A stretch of 34,563 nt of DNA from an uncultured Treponema sp. (lineage in GTDB: Bacteria; Spirochaetota; Spirochaetia; Treponematales; Treponemataceae). The position numbers were made by a program, and so were the translations under genes. Where the stretch lies: the NCBI GenBank assembly GCA_946628495.1, contig CAMOWQ010000010.1, forward strand, positions 1 through 34,563, read 5' to 3'. Shown one piece after another: positions 1-7,727 of the stretch. The first letter of the stretch is position 1, and the number at the start of each line of letters is the position of its first letter. The notes beneath the pieces were generated by a model. That model was not told where the DNA came from and ran no database searches. It saw nothing but the letters and a program-made list of their open reading frames with translations.

Positions 1-2
1 CA

Positions 3-2642
3 AAAATTCTTATGAGCGACAGTTATACCAGGGAGTTTACGGAGGAAGATGTAATTCTTGAACATACGTTCCTTCTTAAGCCTGAACGAACAGAAGGAAC
101 TGGAATCGTCAGCCTTGAGATGGGAATACCAGATTCCGTAACGGACGTAAAGCTGAAATGTGATGATGGGACCTGGCCTTCTGCACTCGACAGTGCGTCT
201 TTAAGCGGCAGCGGCGCTTCAAAAAAAGCAGTAATAAGCAGCAGTACGGTACCGTCGGGAAGTTACGGCGTAATGATACAGTTCTACAATGAAGATGGAT
301 TCCTGCTATATTACGAGAAGCAGGAAATAACGGTATTCCAGAACATGACGACTTCCAGATGGTATGATAATGGTGGATCTGTAACGGTAAAGACGGACGG
401 AAGTTATGAACTTACGGATGCAACCATAAAAGATTCCGCACAGTACTCAATATTCGTAGGACAGATGAATCTTCCGACTGGAACGGTATACGGAAGTGAC
501 GAGACGGGAACAGGAAGCCTCTTTGCACCGTATGCAACACTTGGCAAGGCAATAAGCTATATTTCTGCGATAAACGCACCGGACAGGATTTATACGGTTT
601 TTGTAAGAGGTGTTGTAGAGGGAAAGACCGTCATTTCGTCAGACCTGTCTTCAAAAATGAAGAAGCTCATTATAGAAGGATACAGTCCCCTGGGCTCGGA
701 CGGTTTGCCGCTGGACATTCTTGATGCAAAACTGACGGCAGCAGAGGCGGACGGTTCTGTAATCACTCTTTCTGCTGGAATACCTGTCGTAATCGAAAGA
801 ATGTGTATTACAGGTGGAAAGACGACTGGCAGTGGCGGTGGAATAGCCCTTATGGCGGGAGAGCTTACTCTTGGAGATGACGTACTGATACATAGCAATA
901 CGGCAGGAGTAAGCGGAGGAGGAGTGTATGTTTCCTCTGGTGCAGCCTTGTGTGTAAGGGGCTGCGTAGGCATATACGGAAATACGGGCGGAACTACTGG
1001 TGCGGATAGGTCTAACGTATATCTGCCTTCTGGAAAGAAAATCAGGGTAACGGGAGCCTTATATAGCGGAAGCGGGCTCTCTGCAAGGAATTCGAATATC
1101 GGAATAACGACGGCTAATGTACCTGATATGGAAAATCCCGTAGCGATTACAGTGGGATACGGATACGGAGCGGATGGACTTAATGAGGATGTTCCTCCGG
1201 GACGCTATTTCAAGGGTGACGCGTATGGTCTAACAGTAGACGGATTTACGGGAGAGGCTGTGCTTTCGGTAAGCGGCGGCGGAATCAGTATAGATGAAAA
1301 TTATAAAGATGTAACGCTTTCGGCAGATGGAAGGTTGTTTGCTCCCGAGGCCGCTTCAAAGGTTGTAACAGTTTCTGCGACTGTTACGGTAGACGGCGTA
1401 TCGACAGGTATTACAGCCGGAGACGGAGAAGATGAAATAACGTACAGTTTTGCCCTTAATTATCATGGCGAGGCTGTTCCCGAATCTTATTATACGGTTG
1501 GAACTAATACATTAACGTTTGGTTCGAATGCTCCGGCAGGTAATTATACTTTGATTGCAACTGGTATTTATAAGGGTAAGACTTATTGTACCAGCTTTAT
1601 GATTAAAATAGGTTATGACGATGATTTAATTGTTGTTTCCAGTTATGAAGAAGCTATTACGGCTATATCTTCTATGACAGAAAATGGAAAAATAAAAATT
1701 ACATGCGAACTTTCTGATACACAATTGAAAGATATTTCAGATGCTGTAAAAGCATTGGCTACTTCAAATCCTGACATAGAAATTGGAGTTGATTTAAGTG
1801 GAGTTACTGGTATTACAGAAATATCGTATGCAAATGATTTCTTCTATGAATGTGAAAATTTAGTATCCCTGTCATTCCCTTCTAATATTTCTTCAATTCC
1901 TGCGGGTTGTTTACGAGGCTGTATTAAACTAAAGAATCTTGATTTCCCTGCTTCTATTACAAGTTTTGGAACTGAACAAGTTTGTTATTTGTGTACAGCA
2001 CTGGAGACTGTTACTATTGGCGGTAGTGCAACAGCTGATAACGGAACAATGAAGGTTGCAGACAATGTAGTATATTCTAGCGATGGTAAGACCCTGTATT
2101 TCTATGGAAAGAAGGCATTCACTGGTACTTTTACTGTTCCAGATGGTGTAAAGAAAATTTATAAATGGGCAATGTGTTCAAGTAAATTTACAAACGTTAT
2201 TCTTCCAAGCGGTATACAAAGAATACAAGATTTCGCTTTTTCATGGAGTGATAAACTTCAGTCAATTGAAATTCCTGATTCTGTTATTGAATTGGGAAGA
2301 AGTGCATTTACTTGGTGTACTGATTTAACTTCCGTTGATTTTAATCCGTCTATAGACTATATGGGAAGTTCTATTTTCAGTAATACAGGTATTACATCAA
2401 TTGTTATTCCAAATGGAGTAAAAGAATTGGGCTCTGATTTCTTCAGGTATTGCTTTCATTTGACAACAGTAGTATTGCCGGTTTCGTTGGAAAGAATAGG
2501 AAATAATTCGTTTAAGGATTGTGATGTATTGGAAACTGTAAAATACAGAGGTTCGGAAACAGATAAAACAAATCTTGAAATTCAGTCTGGTAATGATTCT
2601 CTTACAGCTGCAACCTGGGAGTATAATTATACTGGAAATTAA
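3..2642 (+). CDS. BspA-like leucine-rich-repeat surface protein, 5'-partial
   Basis: Likely cell-surface or secreted protein; its exact role is not determinable. The ORF track starts it at the ATG at 12, but the frame stays open to the window edge and no signal peptide follows that ATG, so the true start is probably upstream. Residues about 165-350 carry Gly-rich beta-helix-like turns (GGGIALMAGELTLGDD, SGGGVYVSSGAAL), as in polymorphic-outer-membrane or pectate-lyase-like repeats. A spacer that looks Ig-like follows. Residues about 570-860 are LRR_5/BspA-type repeats (SIEIPDSVIELGRSAFTWC, ITSIVIPNGVKELGSDFF). In Treponema and Bacteroidetes such BspA repeats are linked to adhesion and protein binding; that role is inferred here. 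The DNA changes abruptly: the first 1.45 kb is GC-richer and uses many ACG/GGA codons, while the LRR part is strongly AT-rich, suggesting a recombined mosaic. It converges on the cellulase gene with 40 bp between. Confidence 0.8.
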   Translation, partial: KILMSDSYTREFTEEDVILEHTFLLKPERTEGTGIVSLEMGIPDSVTDVKLKCDDGTWPSALDSASLSGSGASKKAVISSSTVPSGSYGVMIQFYNEDGFLLYYEKQEITVFQNMTTSRWYDNGGSVTVKTDGSYELTDATIKDSAQYSIFVGQMNLPTGTVYGSDETGTGSLFAPYATLGKAISYISAINAPDRIYTVFVRGVVEGKTVISSDLSSKMKKLIIEGYSPLGSDGLPLDILDAKLTAAEADGSVITLSAGIPVVIERMCITGGKTTGSGGGIALMAGELTLGDDVLIHSNTAGVSGGGVYVSSGAALCVRGCVGIYGNTGGTTGADRSNVYLPSGKKIRVTGALYSGSGLSARNSNIGITTANVPDMENPVAITVGYGYGADGLNEDVPPGRYFKGDAYGLTVDGFTGEAVLSVSGGGISIDENYKDVTLSADGRLFAPEAASKVVTVSATVTVDGVSTGITAGDGEDEITYSFALNYHGEAVPESYYTVGTNTLTFGSNAPAGNYTLIATGIYKGKTYCTSFMIKIGYDDDLIVVSSYEEAITAISSMTENGKIKITCELSDTQLKDISDAVKALATSNPDIEIGVDLSGVTGITEISYANDFFYECENLVSLSFPSNISSIPAGCLRGCIKLKNLDFPASITSFGTEQVCYLCTALETVTIGGSATADNGTMKVADNVVYSSDGKTLYFYGKKAFTGTFTVPDGVKKIYKWAMCSSKFTNVILPSGIQRIQDFAFSWSDKLQSIEIPDSVIELGRSAFTWCTDLTSVDFNPSIDYMGSSIFSNTGITSIVIPNGVKELGSDFFRYCFHLTTVVLPVSLERIGNNSFKDCDVLETVKYRGSETDKTNLEIQSGNDSLTAATWEYNYTGN

Positions 2643-2682
2643 AGGTTTCAGGTTACAACTGTAAAATGTTTTAAGATTTGTT

Positions 2683-4269
2683 TTATTCTGCTGCAGAAAC
2701 CATTGCTTTAATAAATTCAGGGTCTTTCTGTGTTGCAGAAGGCTTATCAAAAACATTAAAGTTTCCGCCATCGTCCCAGAGAATTGTAAGCATTTTATAC
2801 CGCTTTGCCTGTTTTACAAAATAGTTTATCCAGTTTATACGTTGAGTAAGGTCTGTTGTTTTAACGGCACCGGTTTCTCCAATAATTACAGGAATTCCTT
2901 TTTGTGTATATTCCTCATCGATTTTGATAAAGAGTGCATCCAGCTGAATTTCCATCGCTCTTGTAAAATATGGAGTTGCATATTCAGGACCCGAGCCCAT
3001 TATATAGTTGTGGAAAGTTGCAATAAGACGGCCGTCTGCAGAATCAGAAGGCATTTTAAAGTATTTATTGTAAAGTGCAGCGCCGTCGGAACAAAGGCTT
3101 GGAATCATAACAAAACGGGTTGCATTGTTACCGCCAGATTTTCGGATTTCATCAAGACATGCCTGATTGTAAACGTTCAAAATTTCAAAATCTTTACGGC
3201 ATTCTTCGCATTTTCCCGAAGACATTGCAGGTGTCCATGCATGTATATGTCCCGCGTTTCTTGGCTCGTTCATTGTTTCAAAAATAAGGTGTTCATCGTA
3301 ACCGTTATTGAATGCCTGTGCAATCTGTTTCCAAATGGCTCGTAGGAACTGTTCAGATTCAACTTCGTCGCCAGTGCCTGTTCTGTAGCCTTCTCCGTGC
3401 TGCAAAGGTTTTGTCATTTTGTCGCGTACTGAGTGGTGTTCATTCAAAATTACATATAAACCTGCGTCCAAAGCCCAGTTTACAACAGTTTTTACGCGTG
3501 CCATCCAAAGCGGATCAATTGTGTAGTTTTCGTCGATGATGTGGTTTGCCCAGGTAACAGGCATTCTCAAAGTTTTGTAGCCTGCATCTGAATACATTTT
3601 TATGATTTCAGGAGTGATTTTTGGACTTCCCCAGAGAGTTTCGGATTTTAAGCCGATTGGATTTCCCCAGCCCCCGATTGATTCAAAGGTATTTCCCATG
3701 TTTACACCAACTTTCATGTCTTCAAGCAATTCAAACCCTGTGATTTTTGTGTTGATTTTTTTAGCAGGCATCGTGTCCAAAACCGGTTCATCTGGAGAAT
3801 AAATAAAGCTTGTTGCAATATCTTTCTTGAACGTAAGCGAATACAATCTTACCGAACCTGCAATTTCAAGTGCCTGAACGGAAATTTTGCTGACTGCCTT
3901 CTTTGATTTATCTTTGAGCGGAATAAGAAAAGAAGTTGTGCCTTCTTCGATGTATGCTTTTGTAATTTTTCCGTCTGAATATTCAATGCTTACCGTAAAA
4001 CCCATAAGGGCAGCTTTATTTGTAAGTTCAAGCGAATTGTAAGCACTTGCATCAACAGGAGGATTAAATTCCTGCGAAACGCCTGTTTTGCTCTGCATGA
4101 ATGTGATAGAATTTGTTTTTTTGCTGATTTTAGTCTTTGATTCATCCCAAGCAGTGAATTGCGAAAGATCGACTGCAAAAGAATCAGCTGCTTGTGCAAA
4201 AAGTTGTGATGTAAGACCGCAAATCATAAGGATAAACATCACACCGAATACAAAAAATTGTTTTTTCAT
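2683..4269 (-). CDS. Secreted GH5-family endoglucanase (cellulase)
   Basis: Predicted exported glycoside hydrolase of family 5 that cleaves beta-1,4-glucans or related beta-glycans. I start it at the internal ATG at 4269 (528 aa) rather than at the longer ORF start, because this Met has an AAGAGG Shine-Dalgarno and opens a clean signal peptide (MKKQFFVFGVMFILMICG...SQLFA, about 25 residues). Residues 28-150 form a small beta-rich accessory domain. Residues about 175-525 are the TIM barrel: VGVNMGNTFES at the start, NEHH near 276-279, acid/base E335 in FETMNEPRN, FHNY near 419-422, and nucleophile E465 in VIIGETGAV. An insert after NEP carries a CEEC pair. GH5 subfamily and true substrate cannot be fixed by eye. 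It is transcribed alone, divergently from the gene at 4435. Confidence 0.93.
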   Translation of the reverse strand: MKKQFFVFGVMFILMICGLTSQLFAQAADSFAVDLSQFTAWDESKTKISKKTNSITFMQSKTGVSQEFNPPVDASAYNSLELTNKAALMGFTVSIEYSDGKITKAYIEEGTTSFLIPLKDKSKKAVSKISVQALEIAGSVRLYSLTFKKDIATSFIYSPDEPVLDTMPAKKINTKITGFELLEDMKVGVNMGNTFESIGGWGNPIGLKSETLWGSPKITPEIIKMYSDAGYKTLRMPVTWANHIIDENYTIDPLWMARVKTVVNWALDAGLYVILNEHHSVRDKMTKPLQHGEGYRTGTGDEVESEQFLRAIWKQIAQAFNNGYDEHLIFETMNEPRNAGHIHAWTPAMSSGKCEECRKDFEILNVYNQACLDEIRKSGGNNATRFVMIPSLCSDGAALYNKYFKMPSDSADGRLIATFHNYIMGSGPEYATPYFTRAMEIQLDALFIKIDEEYTQKGIPVIIGETGAVKTTDLTQRINWINYFVKQAKRYKMLTILWDDGGNFNVFDKPSATQKDPEFIKAMVSAAE

Positions 4270-4335
4270 AATAACCTCTTTATTGATAAGTCTAAAAAAT
4301 CTGGTTCGCAATTTTTTAGTGACAACAATATAAAT

Positions 4336-4364
4336 ATTATCACACAAAATTTAATTTTTCACAA
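4336..4364 (-). promoter_or_regulatory. Candidate sigma70 promoter for the GH5 gene
   Basis: On the minus strand TTGTGA (4364-4359) is followed by a 17-nt spacer and GATAAT (4341-4336). The -35 matches the consensus at 4 of 6 positions and the -10 at 5 of 6. It lies 67 nt before the chosen ATG at 4269. The region is very AT-rich, so chance matches are likely. Confidence 0.4.
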
Positions 4365-4374
4365 AAATAAAGAT

Positions 4375-4402
4375 TTGAAATTTAGTATAAATATATTACA
4401 TT
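4375..4402 (+). promoter_or_regulatory. Weak candidate promoter for the small protein at 4435
   Basis: TTGAAA (4375-4380), a 16-nt spacer and TACATT (4397-4402) precede the gene. The -10 is only a 4/6 match in AT-rich DNA, so this is tentative. Confidence 0.3.
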
Positions 4403-4434
4403 ATTTAATAGATACAAAAATTAGGAGACATGTT

Positions 4435-4845
4435 ATGGCAAATGACCTTCAGGTAAGAGAATCTCTTCGGCTTATTGACCAGCTGATTCCGCTTGTTTCG
4501 GAAGCAGAACGTCAGCTTACAAGTGCAAGAAACTGGGGTTTTCTTGATGTTCTTGGCGGCGGTTTTATTGTTGATTTGATTAAGCATTCTAAATTGAACA
4601 GTGCAAGCAACACAATGAATCAGGTAAATTATCTTATGCAGCAGTTGCAGCATTCTCTTTCTTCTATAAGTGCTCCTGCTGATTTTACAATGCAGGTTGG
4701 TTCTTTTGCTACGTTTGCAGATTTCCTTTTTGATGGAGCTCTTGTTGATGTTTACATGGTTTCTAAAATAATGGGAAGCATAGATCAGGTTCGCAGATTA
4801 AAAGACAAACTTTATATGCTAAAAAATCAGTTGGAACGTATGTAA
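4435..4845 (+). CDS. Small helical protein of unknown function
   Basis: The ORF track begins at 4258, but the ATG at 4435 is preceded by TTAGGAGA (a good Shine-Dalgarno), while the earlier 59 codons read through the divergent promoter region. The real product is therefore about 136 aa beginning MANDLQVRESLRL. It is mainly amphipathic helix with a central glycine-rich hydrophobic stretch (FLDVLGGGFIVDLIKHSK) and a C-terminal helix (VRRLKDKLYMLKNQLERM). There is no signal peptide and no catalytic motif that I recognise. It resembles a type of small conserved cytoplasmic protein seen in Firmicutes and spirochaetes, but I cannot name the family. It is probably monocistronic, since a new promoter and a riboswitch follow it. 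Confidence 0.8.
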   Translation: MANDLQVRESLRLIDQLIPLVSEAERQLTSARNWGFLDVLGGGFIVDLIKHSKLNSASNTMNQVNYLMQQLQHSLSSISAPADFTMQVGSFATFADFLFDGALVDVYMVSKIMGSIDQVRRLKDKLYMLKNQLERM

Positions 4846-4884
4846 ACGTAAACCTTAAAATAAATTATAGCGTGCATGGACGGT

Positions 4885-4913
4885 AAAAAATTTGTGCCCG
4901 TAAGAATTTTTTT
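4885..4913 (+). terminator. Weak candidate terminator after the small protein
   Basis: AAAAAATT (4885-4892) can pair with AATTTTTT (4905-4912) around a 12-nt loop, followed by a T/C-rich run. The stem is A/T only, so it would be a weak intrinsic terminator, but it sits between the small gene and the next promoter. Confidence 0.25.
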
Positions 4914-4922
4914 CTCTTTTTA

Positions 4923-4951
4923 TTTACAGTCTTGATAAATATTTATAGAAT
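4923..4951 (+). promoter_or_regulatory. Sigma70-type promoter of the cobalamin riboswitch operon
   Basis: TTTACA (4923-4928), a 17-nt spacer and TAGAAT (4946-4951); both hexamers match the consensus at 5 of 6. The predicted transcript start near 4958 falls exactly at the 5' edge of the riboswitch, which supports both calls. Confidence 0.65.
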
Positions 4952-4956
4952 ACACA

Positions 4957-5211
4957 CGGGTATTTCAATGGAACTGTGTGAAAATCACAGACTGAATGCG
5001 CAACGGTAATAAGAGCGGTAAAACGGAAAAAACGGCTGCAATCACTGAAAGTAATTTTGGGAAGATTTGTTTTTTCTCTGCCGGAACAGGCGGGTTTCTT
5101 TAAGTCCGGAAACTTTGGTATCCGTTGGAATTTTATAATTCCAGGTATTCCGTATGGAGTGCTATCCATTAATTTTGGGAACTGCGCAGATTCGGTTCCC
5201 GGAGATAAAAA
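4957..5211 (+). promoter_or_regulatory. Cobalamin (B12) riboswitch with expression platform
   Basis: This 5' leader carries hallmarks of the adenosylcobalamin-type aptamer in the right order. They are GGAAC followed by TGTGTGAAAATCACAG (paired arms), then ACTGAATGCGCAACGGTAA (compare the family's RCxG..CCCGCxACUGURA block), a long variable insert, and a B12-box-like AGTCCGGAAAC at 5103-5113. Downstream are three successive short hairpins: GGAATT/AATTCC (about 5127-5142), ATGGA/TCCAT (about 5154-5169) and GGGAAC/GTTCCC (5177-5200). The last abuts the GGAG Shine-Dalgarno (5201-5204) of the lipoprotein gene, and no terminator U-run follows, so control is probably translational. It accounts for most of the 366-nt gap between genes. 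Repression by B12 of the downstream uptake genes is inferred from the family. Confidence 0.82.
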
Positions 5212-5742
5212 ATGAAAAAATCAATTTTCTCATTTGTAAGGCTGCCTGTTGCAGTACTTTTGTTGTGTTTTGCGTTCGTTCTTACATCATGTGGACCGAT
5301 GGTTAATCCTCAAAACAATCCTACAGCTACACCTGTTGCTTTAAATGATAACAGTAAGCTTATCGGTACATGGGAATCGTCTTTCGGCGAAATCTATGCA
5401 ATTGCAAAAACAAGTCTTTCTAACGGCGGTTCTTGGGGCGACTGCTATGCCGGCGACAATCTTGTAGTTCTTGCAGAAACAGAAACAAGTGGAATCATCT
5501 TTATTAAATATACAAGAGCAATGACTGCAGATTATAAGTATTCTACTGACGCTTCTGTTGCACCTGATGTTGGTAAATGGTATGCACTGGCTTACAAGAA
5601 TTTGACAGATACATCACTTTCTATTTCAGGAGCATATAAGGCAGATGGAAAATCTTCTGAAGATTCTCTTGAAAACGCAGTAAAAGAATTTACAGTTGAT
5701 AACGGCTATTTTGGAACTTACAGCGAATGTGTTAAAAAATGA
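5212..5742 (+). CDS. Small lipoprotein in the B12-regulated uptake operon
   Basis: Predicted 176-aa lipoprotein. It has a signal peptide with a clear lipobox (FVLTSCGPM, lipidated Cys27), a short linker rich in Asn/Pro/Thr, and a compact beta-rich domain starting LIGTWESSFGEIYAI that recalls lipocalin-like or small calycin folds. I recognise no named family. The gene begins 7 nt after the GGAG at the end of the cobalamin riboswitch, and its stop overlaps the start of the receptor gene (ATGA at 5739-5742), so the two are translationally coupled. Being first in a B12-controlled operon with a TonB receptor suggests a surface or periplasmic partner that captures corrinoid. That is an inference; Bacteroides BtuG plays such a role but belongs to a different fold. 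Confidence 0.85.
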   Translation: MKKSIFSFVRLPVAVLLLCFAFVLTSCGPMVNPQNNPTATPVALNDNSKLIGTWESSFGEIYAIAKTSLSNGGSWGDCYAGDNLVVLAETETSGIIFIKYTRAMTADYKYSTDASVAPDVGKWYALAYKNLTDTSLSISGAYKADGKSSEDSLENAVKEFTVDNGYFGTYSECVKK

Positions 5743-7727
5743 AAAAACTGACATCTTTTGCCGTTTTTGTGTGTTTTTTCCGGATAATTGCAGCACAGGA
5801 AATTACACTTCCTCCGATTTTTACTTATATTGAAGATTCTCTTGTAGAACAGAAGGAAGTTTTAACGGCAGAAGATATCAGCAGGGCAAACGTAACAGAT
5901 TTGCCCTCTCTTCTTTCGTCCGCAGGCATTCAGATTTTATCGTATGGTGCTTACGGACTTGAACAAAAACCAAGCATGCGTGGTTTTACAGACGAGACTG
6001 TCCGTGTGATTATTGATGGAATCTGCGTAAACAATCCTCAGTATGGAACTTTTGATTTTACTTCGCTTAATCTTGAAGATATTGAACGTATAGAAATTGT
6101 TCGCGGCGGTTTTACGGAAAGTGTTTCTGATGAAGGAGCCGTTGGCGGTGCAATTTATATTTCAACAAGAAAACAGGAAAAAGGGCAAAATTTTTCGTCG
6201 GATACTTCATTCTCTTCTTTTTTTAATATAGAAAAACCAGTTGATACAATAACCCAAGGGCTTGGGTACAAAGGTCAGATTTCTGAACAGTCTTATTTGA
6301 ATTTAAATTTAAAAGGAACAACGGCAGAAAATAAATATCTTTATGAATCTGCATCTGGCAGAATAAGACAGCGTGAAAATTCTTCGGTATTGGATGGAAA
6401 TTTAAGTGCCGATTTTCTTCATTACTTTAAATCCGGTTCCTCTATGAACATAAGCGATTTATTTTATGCAGGAAAAAAATGTACTCCTGGATCTGCTTCC
6501 GGTGTGGAATATGGGGTCCAGCAGGATTATTCTAATAATGCAACCGTTCATTTTGTACATCCGTCGTTCATGGATTTGTGTCGTTTTGAAAATTCCTTTG
6601 CGCTTTTAGATTCAATACGATATTACGATACTCAAAATGCGCATTCTTCGCACCAGCTGAATACAGGAAAATATTCTGGAAGTGCAAATTTCTTTAAAAC
6701 AGGTATTTTGCGGCAGTCGGCAGGCATAACAGCTGAACTTTCCCATCTTAATTCTACAGATGACGGCATTCATACTCAGGGGGAATTTGCCATAAAGAGT
6801 ACATCCCGCCTGGAAATTCCTCTTGGTACCACAGAAAATGCTTCTAAAACGAAGAATATGCTTGATATTTCTCTTCCTGTTTCGTTTAAAGTATGTGGCG
6901 AGAATCTTGCATTTGTTCCAAAGTTTGGAATTGGATTTGAATTTTCAAAAATTAATGTTTTTGCAGATGTTTACAGAATGGTTCAGTTTCCGAATATGGA
7001 CGATTTGTATTGGGACGACGGTATTTATAAAGGAAATCCTGAGTTAAAACCCGAAACAGGGTGGGGCGGGGAAATTACGATGAATGTTCATGATGTTCTT
7101 CTTCCTTTTTCACTTTGTGCATTCACCAATTATTACGAAAACAAAATTCAATGGACATCTTTGTCTATGAACGACGTAAGTACATCAGGCATTCAGAATA
7201 ATTTAACTCAAACTTCCGAACCGAACAGCCATTCTAGTTCTGGCGGAAAATCTGGAATGGCGCCGCAAAATATTTCAAGTGCATTTTATTTTGGTATTGA
7301 TTTTTCGGCTAAGAAAGAATTCGCGGATGGTCTGATATGCTTTAAGATGAACGCGGAATATTTATATACAATGTTGCTTGATAAATCAAAAATTACGTAC
7401 GGTAAAAAAATAATGTGGACTCCCGATTTTGTGGCTTCTTCGTCATTGTTTGTAAATATTCCAAAAGCAGAAAAATTTCCTGGAGCATCGCTTGGTTTAG
7501 AAATAAATTATGTTGGAAAACGTTATATTTCAAATTTGAATATTTCTTTTATGAAACCTTATGTTCTTGTAAATATTGTTGGGGAATCAAAAAAGATTAA
7601 GGTTTGGTCTTGCAATCTTGTTCCTTATTTTCGTTTGAATAATCTATTAAATACAAGATACGAAAGTGTAGAAGATTATCCGATGCCGGGTATAAATCTA
7701 ACAATCGGACTTAAACTTAGCAATTAA
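5739..7727 (+). CDS. btuB: TonB-dependent outer-membrane receptor, probable cobalamin transporter (BtuB-like)
   Basis: A 662-aa outer-membrane protein for TonB-driven uptake. It has a signal peptide (MKKLTSFAVFVCFFRIIAAQ), then a plug domain at about 35-150 with typical motifs (VTDLPSLLSSAGIQI, KPSMRGFTDETVRVIIDG, IERIEIVRGG), and a long alternating-hydrophobic beta-barrel with GNPELKPETGWGGE and a C-terminal LNNLLNTRYESVEDYP. Control by the upstream cobalamin riboswitch through the coupled lipoprotein gene is the main reason for naming cobalamin as cargo. By sequence alone it could serve another siderophore or corrinoid. No TonB, ExbBD or BtuCDF genes lie in the window. The last residue is Asn rather than the usual terminal Phe/Trp of barrels. 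Its 3' end overlaps the convergent kinase gene by 11 bp. Confidence 0.85.
   Translation: MKKLTSFAVFVCFFRIIAAQEITLPPIFTYIEDSLVEQKEVLTAEDISRANVTDLPSLLSSAGIQILSYGAYGLEQKPSMRGFTDETVRVIIDGICVNNPQYGTFDFTSLNLEDIERIEIVRGGFTESVSDEGAVGGAIYISTRKQEKGQNFSSDTSFSSFFNIEKPVDTITQGLGYKGQISEQSYLNLNLKGTTAENKYLYESASGRIRQRENSSVLDGNLSADFLHYFKSGSSMNISDLFYAGKKCTPGSASGVEYGVQQDYSNNATVHFVHPSFMDLCRFENSFALLDSIRYYDTQNAHSSHQLNTGKYSGSANFFKTGILRQSAGITAELSHLNSTDDGIHTQGEFAIKSTSRLEIPLGTTENASKTKNMLDISLPVSFKVCGENLAFVPKFGIGFEFSKINVFADVYRMVQFPNMDDLYWDDGIYKGNPELKPETGWGGEITMNVHDVLLPFSLCAFTNYYENKIQWTSLSMNDVSTSGIQNNLTQTSEPNSHSSSGGKSGMAPQNISSAFYFGIDFSAKKEFADGLICFKMNAEYLYTMLLDKSKITYGKKIMWTPDFVASSSLFVNIPKAEKFPGASLGLEINYVGKRYISNLNISFMKPYVLVNIVGESKKIKVWSCNLVPYFRLNNLLNTRYESVEDYPMPGINLTIGLKLSN

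Noticed and set aside
4924-5169. Minus-strand ORF of 81 aa in the 4.9-5.2 kb gap
   Set aside because: It is antisense to the cobalamin riboswitch and has no RBS or recognisable protein features.
5103-5204. Simple SD sequestration by pairing of the B12 box with the ribosome site
   Set aside because: The 5-nt complementarity is exact, but it would hide the SD when ligand is absent, opposite to the usual logic; kept only as a note for folding.
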